Positions 1 through 10,838 of a DNA stretch of 64,000 bases are shown here, in pieces. The position numbers and the translations under genes are program-made. Location of the stretch: NCBI GenBank assembly GCA_029204225.1, contig CM055101.1, forward strand, positions 886,987 through 950,986, in the 5' to 3' direction. How positions within the stretch are numbered: position 1 is the stretch's first letter; each line of letters opens with the position of its first letter. This DNA is from Diphasiastrum complanatum. Lineage: Eukaryota > Streptophyta > Lycopodiopsida > Lycopodiales > Lycopodiaceae. The notes under the pieces are model-generated. The model had not been told where the DNA came from, ran no database searches, and saw only the letters and a list, made by a program, of their open reading frames with translations.

Positions 1-254
1 ATGCAGACGTGTTGAATGTAAGAGACAGAGGGCGGAACTCAATAAATTCCTTCGAACCTCTGAGTCAGTGATAATCCGTAGCTGGGTTCGTCGAAAATCT
101 CAGGGCGAATTTTACTTCATAATTTTTTTTTCTTGACAACGTTCTCAAGCTATTTCAGAAGGTACAGCGGTAGGCAGGTAGCCTTACCTTGATTTCTGCA
201 AAATACACAGACGGCAAAGGTTGCTTCCTTAACTCTGCCTAAAGAAACAACGCC

Positions 255-1185
255 ATGGTTTTTGTGAATTCGCTGCGATCTCACGGTCATGGTGCTGCCA
301 ATATGTCATTTCACGACAATTTGTTGTCATGTCTGCAAAAATTGGAAGAGTCAATTGGAGATAAGTTTTTCACAATAGACTGGATGCAGTATGCTGTGGA
401 TATCCTCAGATCTTCCCTTGCAGCCGTTTTGGATTTAGCGGAGAAGGTTGTTTTTCCATTAAAATGCTTTAGTACTCTGATGGATGAGACAGTGCGACTT
501 ATGAATGTTTATAAAGCTTTGATGACGGGTATTTCCAGACTGCGAATTTATGGGCGGGTAGTCCATATAGCTGTTGAAGCTCTTCAAGCAGGTGGGGATG
601 ATTATGATACCATAGTTCAGGCTCTAAGTCATTGCCGACGAGAGATGTCCAGAATACATCAAGCAAACAAGCAACTTGTTGATATGAAACTTGAGGCAGA
701 GGAGGAGCTTTGGAATTTTGGTAGCAGATATGCAAAGCAATTTGATCCTTGCGCAGTAATTTACCCCATGAAGAGCATAATTTCTTTCGTTTCAATGATT
801 CTTCTGTTTGGACTCCTTCACATGGATAGTTCTTACTCCGCTAAACTGATTGCGATTTGTTCGACGGGCGAATGGGCTAAATCTACGTCTGCTTATCGAA
901 CGAATTGGCTTGCGGTTCAGTGAGGAAACGAAAGAGAAAATCCTTCTACGAGAATTTGGAAACATGCAAGCTCATGTGGATAATTTTTTCATTGAATTTC
1001 AGTCATTTGGAGAACAGGTTCCGCGCTCGTTCGAATTGCGAATGTCAGATGTTACGGAGCTTCGGCATAGCTTAAACAGTCTGAACTGTGGTTTGGAAAG
1101 TTTGGAGTGCACCGTACGTGATCTTTTTGATGACATAGTCGCGGGTAGGACAAAACTCATTTCTGCAGTAACGAAATTTTGTTGA
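255..1185 (+). pseudogene. BYPASS1 (BPS1)-like protein gene with a frameshift
   Basis: Two overlapping reading frames (255-923 and 850-1185) together give a protein resembling the plant BPS1/BYPASS family, whose members restrain a root-derived mobile signal. The N-terminal part has the family-like helical segment with an IDWMQYAVDIL block, and the C-terminal part (SLNCGLESLECTVRDLF...IVAGRTKLI) resembles the conserved BPS1 tail. The first frame ends at a TGA at 921-923 while the homology continues in the second frame, so a single-base indel lies between about 850 and 920. The ATG at 255 sits in a good context (gccATGG). The gene is intronless, as BPS1 relatives often are. It could be a decayed gene or a live gene with a sequencing error. 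Family assignment is from remembered motif similarity, not a search. Confidence 0.55.
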
Positions 1186-1593
1186 GTGATTCTTCGCTAG
1201 TTGCACATCTAGAATGACTATCGCAAGATTCTTTACTAGCTGGATATTGAGGAGTAACATGGCATCAAATTAACTGACAAAAATAGAAATCTTTTATCGT
1301 TGTTTATATTCTTGAAAGGCAAGATAATTGAGGTCTACAATTTACTTGGTAGAGAAAATTGTAATTGTGATTGCTCTGTCTCAATTGCTCGTGGCCTTTA
1401 CTATGGCTCCTTTGTAGTATTACCATTGCGTCAGCATTTTGCTTAGAATATATCTGAACGGGCACAAAGTTTTACAAGCCAAAAAGAGAACTTAATTCGT
1501 TAAGTGTCTTTCAATCAAAAAGAGCATGAACAATATAATTTATTAATTACAAAAAAAAAATTAATTTCATCACTACAAGCTATAGGCATATGA
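1092..1593 (+). repeat. BPS1-like 3' end and 3' flank, present three times in the window
   Basis: The last ~95 coding bases of the BPS1-like gene plus ~400 bp of 3' flank reappear as the reverse complement at about 8471-8966 and, shorter, at about 33975-34358. Both extra copies break off at the same gene position (just after the stretch reading ccaaacc on the other strand) and join the same foreign sequence (ttcaaagtattcactat). They therefore descend from one chimeric junction that was later copied. Confidence 0.75.
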
Positions 1594-1849
1594 TCATCAA
1601 TTGCAATTGTTTAAGGCAGAAGTTCAATAAACTCAAATTTGTGATTGATCCCTTGGGATACAATTCATGAAAGGACAAACTGTTGGAATTGAAATCTTAA
1701 GTGTCCTACGATGGCAGAAATCTATCAATACAGTACTTTTCAATTTTTACAATGTACACACATCCTTGTCATAAGTACACTATGTCATATATGTGCTGCA
1801 CAATGTCACAAATGTCGGGACTTGGTCCCATCGATGGCAACCTTGCCAT
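1594..1849. other. Gap without recognisable gene
   Basis: AT-rich sequence between the BPS1-like 3' flank and the gag fragment. No coding similarity recognised. Confidence 0.5.
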
Positions 1850-2445
1850 GTTTTGACTCCACAATAGAAGCATTTAAGCTTAGATTTATCTTTCTTCTTG
1901 CCAACAAAAGTAGAAGACTCACCTTGAGATTGTCCTTTAGATCACTTGACTTTGTTGTTGCCCTTGAACTTGCCCTTTGAGAACATAGCCTCCTCCTTTC
2001 CAGGTTGAGATGTGGAAGTGGATCCTCCTCTTGATAGAAGCCTAAACTCCTTATTCACCAAGATTTCTTGCATGTCCACAATACTTGGCAATGTCTTTTG
2101 AATAACAAAACTTTGAGCAAGATTAGCATGATCATCCAACAAGCCATTGAAAACTACTTGAACAAGTGCTATCTCCTTAAGTCTTTCATCAATACATGCT
2201 AACTCATCATTGAATGCTTTAACCCTCAAAACAAAAGCATAAGCACTTTCATCCTTATTTTAAAAACTTGAAAAGATTTGACTCCTAAGGGTTAGAACCC
2301 TTGATGTAAACTTGGACTCATAAACCTTCTTTAGAGATTCCCAAGCCTTACTAGATGTAGTGCACTTACCAACTTCCTTGAGAAGTTCAATTTGTCACAT
2401 TCATCTTGATCACATGAAGAGCTTTTTTGGTCTTCAAATCGAGAA
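1850..2445 (-). pseudogene. Ty1/copia gag fragment
   Basis: The minus strand encodes the C-terminal half of a copia-type gag: a ...ALHVIKMNVTN block near 2400, then LRVKAFNDELACIDERLKE, LPSIVDMQEILV, a KGKFKGNNK basic stretch and the start of a zinc knuckle (CFYCG) near 1870, after which the knuckle is broken. Stops and a frameshift interrupt the N-terminal part. It is closely related to the gag of E1/E2 at 10839 and 26854, but is from a different subfamily. A related plus-strand fragment lies at 16680-16917 in the opposite arm of the inverted repeat. Confidence 0.75.
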
Positions 2446-3961
2446 TAGTGTTATGCTCAAAGAAAGTTGATCAAGACATTCACCAGACTTTCAGAATGAG
2501 GACTATACAGCACCAATATTCCATGGCTTGAAATTGAGTGGCTATTTTAAGAACCCGATATGCGAACCATTTCAGTTTGATTTGGGAGCTTTAGTGAATG
2601 ATTTTATTTTTGACAACAATCTAATGGAGTATGAGGTATTCAACATGGACACTACTAGCAATGAAGAGATTTCATTATCGCATAGAAATCCAACTCATAT
2701 CATTACTCGAATTCTTGTTCAATGCCTCATGGATCCATTTCACAAGAGCTTAAAGTGGCTTCTATTGGAGACTCTTATTCCTATGGATTCTCTTCAACTC
2801 AATGGCCAATATCTAATTCACGTGCATATTCAGAATGTATTAACAAGAATAATGATTGGGAATATGTTACAACTCCCTAGGATCATTGACTGCCTTAAAG
2901 GTTCCGCAGACCCCATCCGTAGGGTCACAACCGACCCACCCCCATGCACTGGAGCAATTGACATAATCATGCCCGGTCAAGCCTCCTATGATAACTGGCA
3001 TCCCATACCCACTCTACTCTCCCTAGCACACATCTCCTAGCCTAAAGATGCATCCCGGCTCATGCACGTGCTCTCCATCCACGAACTCCTGGGTAGATTG
3101 AGTGAATGGAAAGAGAGAAATCCCACCACTATATAGGCATAGCACAGTGGGTCCCTTCAAGCACGGTCTTGTCGGCGACACGTGACCACCTACGATGGTG
3201 ATGCATGGCACCCAAACATGTTGAAAACTCCAGTCTTGCATCATGCTCCTTTAGTGAATTCATTAAATTGAGTTTATCACTCCTAATTGGTCACAGTGTT
3301 TTCACTAAGTCTAAATTACTTTGTGGTGATAGATAAGTTAAAATTGACAGGAGGAACCGCAATGAAATTGCGGACAGGTTTATTGTATTGTCATTCTTTT
3401 TACTTTTGGAGTTGGGAACTCCCAGATTGAAAGTTAAAATTTGAATTTTTTTCTTTGTTGTTGAATTTCAATTTGGTAAAAATTTGAAAGCTACTTGTCT
3501 AATAGTTTTCTAATTGATGTTGATCGCTAGAATTCTATCAGTCAAAGAAATGTTTGTGCAAGATACTCGTTAAATTTGATTAAAATCATCAAACAATATG
3601 AAATGATCAGATTGAATGAGTGGGAATGGTATTCTTTATCTAGACAGTAAATCTGACAGGATATGGTTCAAGAATTATTGAAATTCTATTGGTGGGATTT
3701 CCATTCATGTAATTTTATATTCTGTGTTTGGATAGGTTTTATCAATATTAACGGAGTAATGCCAAACCAGCCAATAAAAAGGAAAAACAGTCCAATTTGA
3801 TTGGAAAATTTGTCATAATAGAAATTACATAACTGATTTTATTTCCAGTAAAATCCTATGGTGAATTATATTCAAAAGATTAGACTAGTACGGTTTCACA
3901 TACTAGTAAATGATTTTTGATATAACAGAATTTGTTTTGGACTTTTTCCTATTGTAACTGA
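2174..3961 (+). repeat. Left arm of a ~1.8 kb inverted repeat
   Basis: This stretch matches the reverse complement of 15100-16917 almost end to end, with scattered substitutions and small indels. It holds part of a gag fragment, an open reading frame (2528-3040), a segment also found downstream of the gypsy PPT at 7790-8470, and the AT-rich module that also occurs at 5400-6025 and 31740-32480. The arms are separated by about 11 kb containing the gypsy remnant and E1. Confidence 0.8.
2528..3040 (+). CDS. Unrecognised ORF inside the dispersed repeat
   Basis: A 170-codon ORF of unknown function. The same frame is open in the other arm of the inverted repeat (16096-16731, minus, 211 codons), and a shorter related ORF lies at 8033-8299 (minus). 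The shared core contains DLGALVNDFIFDNNLMEYE and ILVQCLMDPFHKSLKWLLL. The two long versions agree over most of their length and diverge after LPRIIDCLKG, where this copy is frame-shifted relative to the other. It may be a captured gene piece or a chance ORF kept open by recent duplication. No catalytic motif or signal peptide is apparent. Confidence 0.3.
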   Translation: MKLSGYFKNPICEPFQFDLGALVNDFIFDNNLMEYEVFNMDTTSNEEISLSHRNPTHIITRILVQCLMDPFHKSLKWLLLETLIPMDSLQLNGQYLIHVHIQNVLTRIMIGNMLQLPRIIDCLKGSADPIRRVTTDPPPCTGAIDIIMPGQASYDNWHPIPTLLSLAHIS

Positions 3962-3989
3962 AAAGAAAATGACCAGTCTCTATTGTTGC

Positions 3990-4306
3990 ATCGATCATCA
4001 ATTGTTTTTTTGGGGTACATCTTTGCCTGTCGATGTCCCAGCTGCTTCAGTTTGTATGTGAACAAAGTTATAACATGAATTGCATCAGAAGAATCACTTG
4101 ATGCAGCAGAACTTTTCTTCTTGATCATGTGTAAAGAGGGTACATCTTTTTCGTAAGTGACCAGTACTCGAGTCTTCCATATAACAGTTGCACATTATAT
4201 AAGGTTTTGCCTATAAATTTAACCAAATCATCTCTTTTATAAGCGATCCAAATCATATGTGTCAAATGATTCTCACGACTACGAATATATTCTTTCATAG
4301 AAAGCT
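3990..4306. repeat. Dispersed module C, copy 1
   Basis: About 315 bp matching 36040-36349 in the same orientation (shared stretches include tgtcgatgtcccagctgctt and gtaagtgaccag). The minus strand keeps partial ORFs in the second copy, but no protein family is recognised. Confidence 0.7.
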
Positions 4307-4767
4307 TGAAAGTAGTGTCATTACTGCATTTTGATCATCTATGACATATCCGACAGTGCCCATTTGCTTCAGCAGGTTCTTGAACTGGTTGATGTGACTC
4401 TGTAGGGAATCTCCGTTGGTCATCTTGAGCGAGAAAATCTTCTTCCTGAGATGTAGCTTGGAAGCTATGTCGTACACATTATACAGAGTGCTCAAGATGT
4501 CCCAGACTTCCTTGGAGGTCTGATCTTTAGACACATGGCCGATTTGAGTGTCTGATAATTGAGGATGATCAGCGCAAAGACTTTGCCATCTTTCAGCTTC
4601 CATCAGGAAATTGCAGCATCGTCAGCTTCGTGTCTTATCTCTGCACCTATAACAACGTCATACATTTCGTTAGCCATTAGCATAGTTCTCATCTTAAATT
4701 TATATAGATGGTAATTGGCTCCATCATGCTTGTCCATTATAGGACTGGCTTTCCCTTGGGAATCCAT
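4295..4767 (-). pseudogene. Ty1/copia gag (UBN2-type), copy 1
   Basis: Minus-strand gag starting at an ATG at 4765-4767 (MDSQGKASPIMDK...), with the UBN2-like core SKEVWDILSTLYN...LHLRKKIFSLKM and a VIDDQNAVMTLLSS block. A TGA at 4603-4605 interrupts the frame after AIS. The related copy near 23700 has CGA at this codon, so the stop is explained by C to T. The protein would form the capsid of a copia particle; zinc knuckle and pol are missing here. Related gag copies lie at 23313-23850, 24066-24425 and 35062-35640. Confidence 0.8.
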
Positions 4768-5400
4768 GTGGATATTAGTCTAAGTGATAGTAGTAACTAT
4801 CAGTGACTTGAGAATGAAAATAGACTAACTCACTAACTTCACTTCATTCCATTTCAAAGAAATATGCGAGAAAAAATGCTCTTTATATAGCCTCGTGTTC
4901 TAAATATGAAATAACCCTCTTAAGTTCCATAACCACTTTTGACAAGGATTGGAATAACATATGGACTCTAGGTCAAAATAAAGTTTGACCATGGATCGAT
5001 TTGATCTTCGACTTGGTATCAGAATACACTTGTTCTATTTCAAGCTCAATCTTTTTAAAACAACAAATAAACTATCACAAGAAATAACTATTTTGCATTA
5101 TGTAGATCTAAATAAGAGACAACTAGATCATGCCATGTTATCACATGTCTTCATCCTCAGATTGAGCAGGTCCTCCAAATGTACATGAATTGTTGTAATG
5201 TGCTCCTTCCAAAAATCTATTAAACTTTTCATATGAAAATTTGGGGCTACACAACATCGTTGTTGTAATCTATACAAAAATTTGCTATCGGTGTTGAAAA
5301 AAAAATGACCGGCATTGATCATTAATTGTTTTTTTAAAGATCATTGATGAACAACCACTTCATCCCTCCTTTTAAGGAAATTATCAATTTCAATAAAAAT
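4768..5400. repeat. Leader/LTR-like module upstream of copia gag, copy 1
   Basis: Sequence 5' of the minus-strand gag. It shares most of its length with 24390-24990 and 35640-36050. The minus strand carries a TATA-like gctatataaag at about 4892, as expected for LTR promoter DNA. A TGGTATCAGA string occurs on the plus strand near 5017 but is not in the right place to prime this gag. Confidence 0.55.
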
Positions 5401-6351
5401 TAACTGTATGTGAAATTGTAAGAGTCTGATCTTTTGAATATAATTCACCATAGGATTTTACTAGAGATTAAATCAGTTATGTAATTTCTATTACTACAAA
5501 TTTTCCAATAAAATTGGACTGTTTTTTCTTTTTATTGACTGGTTTGGCATTACTCCGTTAATATTGATAAATCCTATCCAAACACATAATATAAAATTAC
5601 ATGACTGGAAATCCCACCGATAGGATTTCAGTAATTCTTGAACCATATCCTGTCAGAATTATTGTCTAGATAAAGAATACTATTCCCACTCATTCAATCT
5701 GGTCATTTCATATTGTTTGGCGATTTTAATCAAATTTAACGAGTATCTTGCAGAAACATTCCTTTGACTGATTTCTAGTGAGCAACATCGATTAGAAAAC
5801 TATCAGACAAGTAACTGATTTCAAATTTTTACCAATTTTAAATTCAACAAAAAAGAAAAAAATTCAAATTTTAACTTTCAATCTGGGAGTTCCCAACTCC
5901 AAAAGGCAAAAGAATGACAATACAGTAAAACCTGTCGGCAATTTCATTGTGGTTCCTCTTGTCAATTTTAACTTATCTATCACCACAAAATAATTTAGAC
6001 TTAGTGATAAACTCAGTTTAATCAATTCACTAATCTAAACTGATTCCATAGATGACAAAAATATGACCGAAATTTTTATTTCGGAAAACTCAAATTTTTT
6101 CGAAAAAATTCGAAACACTGTCCGATTTCTAATGTTACTAACCCAATGTCAAACTGGCATAAAAGCACACTACATCAGTTACAAACATCATTACGGAATG
6201 TTTTTACGTAAACTTTAGTTTTACGGAATTTGTCATCCATTAACACTGATTTGTGACCCAACTGTCAGAGCACATGCGTATGACCACTCAAATCAATTGT
6301 AAATCTCTCATGCATGTCAGAATCACTCTGAGAATCAACATGAAACTAATT
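5400..6351. repeat. AT-rich dispersed module A, copy 1
   Basis: Matches 31850-32845 (same strand), 15180-15810 (same strand) and, reversed, 3250-3960. It is non-coding in all copies. It lies directly upstream of gypsy integrase fragments here and at 33540, but the copy at 31740-33540 has ~700 bp more before the integrase. Confidence 0.75.
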
Positions 6352-7740
6352 TTGAGAGAAAATCTAGGAAAGCAATATTCCAAGAAATCTCATGAAGAGA
6401 AGATACTTGATAGTTATTTTATTAGAAATGGTTTTCTTTTCCATAAAGGAAAAGTTTGTGCGCCAGATATTGTGGACATTAGGGCCCAAATCCTACGCGA
6501 GTGACATGATAGCCCCAGCGCGGGACACCTTGGTATACAGAGGACACTTGACCTTGTTAAGTGAAAATTTTATTGGCCAAAAATGAATGGTCATGTCGAG
6601 GCATATGTTCAAAAATGTGAACAATGCCAAGTAAATAAAGCAGAAACCAGCAAGAAATGGGAAAGTACTGCCATGGATTTTGTGGTCGGACTTCCCAAGT
6701 TAGGGAAGGGTCACGATGCTATTTGGGTAGTAGTTGATAGGCTAACGAAAATGGTGCAGTTGATTCCAACAAAAACTACTGTCAAAGCTTTTGAACTTGC
6801 TCAACTCTTCATTGAAAAGGTGTTCAGTTTGTATGGTTTGCTGAACGATATCGTTAATGATCAGGATTCCAAGTTCACTGGCAACTTCTGGTAGGCGGTC
6901 TTTGAAAGACTGGAAACTACTTTATGTGTATCATTTATGGATCACCTAGAAACCGATGGTCAGACCGAATGTGTCAACTAGTCGATGGAAGATATGCTTT
7001 GCTCATATGTTTCCATGCAACAATCGAATTGGGAAAAGTATCTCCCAATGGTTGAGTTCGCATACAATAGTATGAAGTATTCTGCCACTGGTTTTAGTTC
7101 TTTTATGCTCTTGTACGGCTTTTAGCCTCGTTCTCCTATCTCCGTTGGACTCAAAGGTCTCAAGGTTTAAGCTGCAGCAGATTTCTTGCATGATATGTAG
7201 GAAATGTTGCAGGTGGCTAGGGAAAGCATTAGATCGGCTCAAGATAGAGCCAATTCTATGCCAACCGAAGTCGTGTTCCTCGAGAGTTTGAGATCGGTGA
7301 TTGGGTGTACCTTAGAATCCCCAAGGACTCTAAGACACTTCGAACGGGGAAATGTCCGAAGTTATCTCCACATTTTAGTGGTCTTTTCAAAGTTCTTAAC
7401 AAGATTGGTAGGGCTGCTTATAGACTAGAACTCCTTGTTGGAACTAAGGTTCATCCTATATTCCATGTTAGTCATTTAAAGGAACAACTTGGTGGGAAAG
7501 ATGACCTGATACCACAGATGATCTAATTCTATTGGAGGATTTGACTGCTTTTGTACCCCATGAACCGGAAAGGATCGTGGATACTTGACGACATCCACTG
7601 AGAAATCGTTTGATTTTTGAACATCTGATTTGTTGGAAAGATAAGTTAAATGATGAGGACACCTGGGATAAGGAGGATGATTTAAGATTTAGATTCCCTA
7701 GTTTTTTTCCAAAGAAGGAAGCTTTTATGGGTGGGGGGGA
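6352..7740 (+). pseudogene. Ty3/gypsy chromovirus integrase and chromodomain remnant
   Basis: Broken pol 3' end. In order: the HHCC-type region ending in YVQKCEQCQVNKA; the integrase core (STAMDFVVGLPKLGKG...IWVVVDRLTKM, then LLNDIVNDQDSKFTG for the second Asp region); C-terminal integrase blocks RIPKDSKTLRTGKCPKLSPH and VHPIFHVSHLKEQLG; and a degenerate chromodomain-like tail (...HLICWKDKLNDEDTWD). At least six stops and several frameshifts interrupt it. It ends at a G-rich polypurine tract followed by an LTR. A truncated relative lies at 33461-33979. Confidence 0.85.
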
Positions 7741-7741
7741 A

Positions 7742-8470
7742 TGTTATATACCATAACGGTACGCCCCTCAGTGACGGCCTCACAAGGAGCATGATGCAAG
7801 ACTAGAGTTTTCAACATGTTTCGGTGCCACGCATCACCATCCTAGGTGGTCACATGTCACCGGCAAAACTGTGCTTGAAGGGACCCACTGTGCTATGCCT
7901 ATATAGTGGTGGGGTTTCTCGTGCATGAGCCAGGATGTATCTTTAGGCTAGGAGATGTGTGCCAGGGAGAGCCGAGTGCGATGACTAGTGGTATGGGATG
8001 CCAATTATCGTAGGAGGCTTGACTGGACATGATTATGTCGATTGCTCCAATGCATGGGGGTGGGTCGGTTGTGACCCTATAGATGGGCAGTTACGGTGCA
8101 TCGTCACTGGTATGGGGTGTGTGGAACCTTTAAGGCAGTCGATGATCCTAGGGAGTTGTAACATATTCCCAATCATTATTCTTGTTAATACATTATGAAT
8201 ATGCACGTGAATTAGACATTGGCCATTGAGTTGAAGAGAATCCATAGGAATAAGAGTCGCTAGTAGAAGCCACTTTAAGCTCTTGTGAAATGGATCCATG
8301 AGGCATTGAACAAGAATTCAAGTAATGATATGAGTTGGATTTCTATGGCATAATGAAATCTCTTCATTGCTAGTAGTATCCATGTTGAATACCTCATTTC
8401 CATTAGATTGTTGTCAAAAATAAAATCATTCACTGAAGCTCCCAAATCAAACTGAAATGGTTCGCATATC
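7742..8470 (+). repeat. Gypsy 3' LTR (start) and adjoining repeat
   Basis: The G-rich tract gggtggggggaa at about 7730-7741 is followed by TGTTATATACC, the expected start of a 3' LTR. The segment from about 7790 on is shared with both arms of the large inverted repeat. A clear LTR 3' end was not found, so the right boundary given is where homology to the repeat stops. Confidence 0.6.
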
Positions 8471-8966
8471 GATGCCTTTAGCTCATAGTGATGAAATTAA
8501 ATTCTTTTTTGTAATTAATAAATTATATTGTTCATGCTCTTTTTGATTGAAAGACACTTAACGAATTAACTTATCTTTTTGGCTTGTAAAACTTTGTGCC
8601 TGTTCAGATATATTCTAAGCAAAATGCTGACGCAATGGTAATACTACGAGGGAGCCATAGTAAAGGCCACGAGCAATTAAGATAGAGTAATCACAATTAC
8701 TATTTCCTCTACCAAGTAAATTGTAGACCTCAATTATCTTGCCTTTCAAGAATATAAACAACGATAAAAGATGTTCTATTTTTTCAGTTAATTTGATGCC
8801 ATGTTACTCCTCAATATCCAGCTAGTAAAGAATCTTGCGATAGTCATTCTAGAGGTGCAACTAGTGAAGAATCACTCAACAAAATTTCCTTACTGCAGAA
8901 ATGAGTTTTGTCCTACCCACAACTATGTCATCAAAAAGATCACGTACGATGCACACCAAACTTTCC
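8471..8966 (-). repeat. Captured copy of BPS1-like 3' end, copy 2
   Basis: Reverse complement of 1092-1593. It contains the last codons of the BPS1-like gene and its 3' flank, and ends at the shared chimeric junction. Confidence 0.75.
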
Positions 8967-9096
8967 AAACCTTCAAAGTATTCACTATATTTATCTTCCT
9001 ATTTTGTGTATACCATCCATGTGAAAATTGTCAACATTTCCTTGTCTAGTTTTAGGCCAAAATTGCGAAAAATGGCACATAGTTTAGGATCTGACT

Positions 9097-9112
9097 TTTC
9101 ACACGTGTGAAA
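9097..9112. promoter_or_regulatory. G-box palindrome in LTR
   Basis: TTTCACACGTGTGAAA reads identically on both strands and contains the CACGTG core bound by plant bZIP/bHLH factors. It lies ~190 bp upstream of the TATA-like box, in U3. The same 16-mer is at 14022-14037, 25112-25127 and 30037-30052. Confidence 0.6.
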
Positions 9113-9289
9113 CAGGTCTAGATATTTTTAGTAAGTGTATTTTTTCAGTATGAAGAAGTGTCAAACTTCAAGACCTTCGAAATGAGTCCATTTTCATGTA
9201 TTTTGGACATATATGCCAATTTTACCTATATAGGGCATATTTTAGGTAAGGAGGGTCTAGAGAGAGGAGAGAGAGTCATCTCTCTCAGC

Positions 9290-9298
9290 TATATATAG
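9290..9298 (+). promoter_or_regulatory. TATA-like box of the E1 LTR promoter
   Basis: TATATATAG about 375 bp before the LTR end, preceded by U3 with the G-box palindrome. The spacing fits an LTR promoter. Start site not shown by sequence alone. Confidence 0.55.
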
Positions 9299-9666
9299 CA
9301 GGTAGGCCGTGGAGAAACAGGTTGGAGCAGATCCATTGTATTCATTTGCTTAATGAGAGATTTTTCTATTGGGTTCTCCTTCCATTGTTGGCATTGTGTA
9401 GTGATTGAGTTCAAGCTTTGTGTGTATGATCTTAGGTGCTTTCCAAAAGTGGTAGGCTGATGTATTATGGACTGTATAATGCTATTTTGGGCCGCACTTG
9501 ATGTTTATGGAAGTTTCCATTTGTGATAAATGTTTTTTGATCAAGTTCTTTGCATTCTAGGTAGCATAGAATGTGTTGCCAATTCCTAGCTTATGTAGTT
9601 TGGAGTGCAAGCATTCAAGCCAATGATCTTGGAGTTTAGATCCACTTAGGATCTGTATTTTTCACA

Positions 9667-9681
9667 TGGTATCAGAGCTGG
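9667..9681 (+). promoter_or_regulatory. E1 primer-binding site
   Basis: TGGTATCAGAGCTGG immediately follows the LTR-terminal CA. The first 12 bases are the standard match to the 3' end of plant initiator-Met tRNA, which primes minus-strand DNA synthesis. Confidence 0.93.
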
Positions 9682-10838
9682 TTGGCTTCTATTTACAGTA
9701 AGTATTCCATTTTTGGTGATATTTGGATGTTTGATCAAGTTCTAGCATGATTTTGCATTGCTTTGTTGATCAAATCTTACTAACCTTTGTTTTGTGAGTT
9801 GAACTTGTGGATCAAAAGCATATTTCAGGTCTATTGAAGATCAGAGACTGAAAAGAAACTATTTTGGATCAGATCATAACACCTAATCATTTGTGATTGT
9901 GAGGCTTGTGCATATTCAATACTAACAATGTTCTTTTCAATCCTATTGTTGACAATCTCCATTCTTGGATGAACACTCTCCTTAAGTGGATGAAACTTCT
10001 CCTTAAGTGGATGACAAATGCTCTTTTGAGTGAGTTGTAATTCTCCTAAAGGCTGAGCAAAGCTCCCATTTGGATGAAAGATCCCCTTTTTTGGGTGAAC
10101 ATATTGTAAGCTCCATTGTGAAGAGCATATTGTAAAGATTGTCATCAATTTTGGCATAAATTTTGGTGTACTTTGTTAAGCATGTAAGTAACTCTCCTTA
10201 TGTAATTTGATTGGAGCATTTGCTGGAAGGTGTTAACCATTATGCAAGTGTGTTTTCAGGTTCTTAACAGGTTGAGGAACATTCTCATGTGAAGTGATCT
10301 TAGATCTACATCTAAACACCAAGATTTGACAAGATAGTGAAGCTAGTCTTGTGATTCACTAAGTGTGATCATTCATTCACCTCTAAATCTTGTATTTATC
10401 ACTTGCTGGAGTTTATAAACTTTTAGAAGTGTGGTTTACATGTGGTTTTACAGGTTGAATCAATATCTTAGTGTGTTGATCATATGTTGATCAAGTTTGT
10501 TCATTACTAGGTAATCTTGGCATCCTAGTTTTGGGTATTTTCTAAGAATGCAAGTAACTCTTCACACCATAACTTGATTTGGTCACTTGCTGGAAAGTTT
10601 GAGAGCTTAAGCAAGAGTGTGTTCAGGTTGGTTTGATTTTGTAATCCATTCTTAGTGTGTGCAAAGTGTTGCATGTGTTTCAATCTTCCTTTCTATGCTT
10701 GGAAACCATCTAGGTTCAAGATAGAAGTGTTTTAGGGTCCTAAATCTTCATAGATCTCTTTATCTATCATTTGTTGAGAGAAAAGTGAGTGCTAAGTGCT
10801 TTAGGACAAAACCTAAAAGTTGAAGAAACATTAGAATC
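9682..10838 (+). other. E1 untranslated leader with degenerate internal repeats
   Basis: About 1.16 kb between PBS and the ORF start, unusually long. It holds at least three loosely similar blocks around 10190-10270, 10380-10455 and 10545-10630, each with a CTTGCTGGA-type phrase followed by GTGT...TT(T/C)A(C)AGGTT, plus a small direct repeat of ctccttaagtggatga near 9972 and 9997. No ORF of note on the plus strand. Confidence 0.6.

Larger units (their letters stand above)
9020..9666 (+). repeat. E1 5' LTR
   Basis: Begins TGTGAAAATTG and ends TTTTTCACA. It contains a 16-bp perfect palindrome with a G-box core (9097-9112) and a TATA-like TATATATAG at about 9290, so transcription would start roughly 30 bp downstream of that. 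Confidence 0.93.

Noticed and set aside
5016-5025. TGGTATCAGA string as a plus-strand PBS (also near 24581 and 35731)
   Set aside because: It matches the initiator-Met PBS for only 10 bases, no LTR end CA precedes it, and the neighbouring gag is on the other strand.
8801-9110. ORFs of 82 and 69 codons on the plus strand
   Set aside because: They are antisense to the captured BPS1-like 3' end and run into the E1 LTR.
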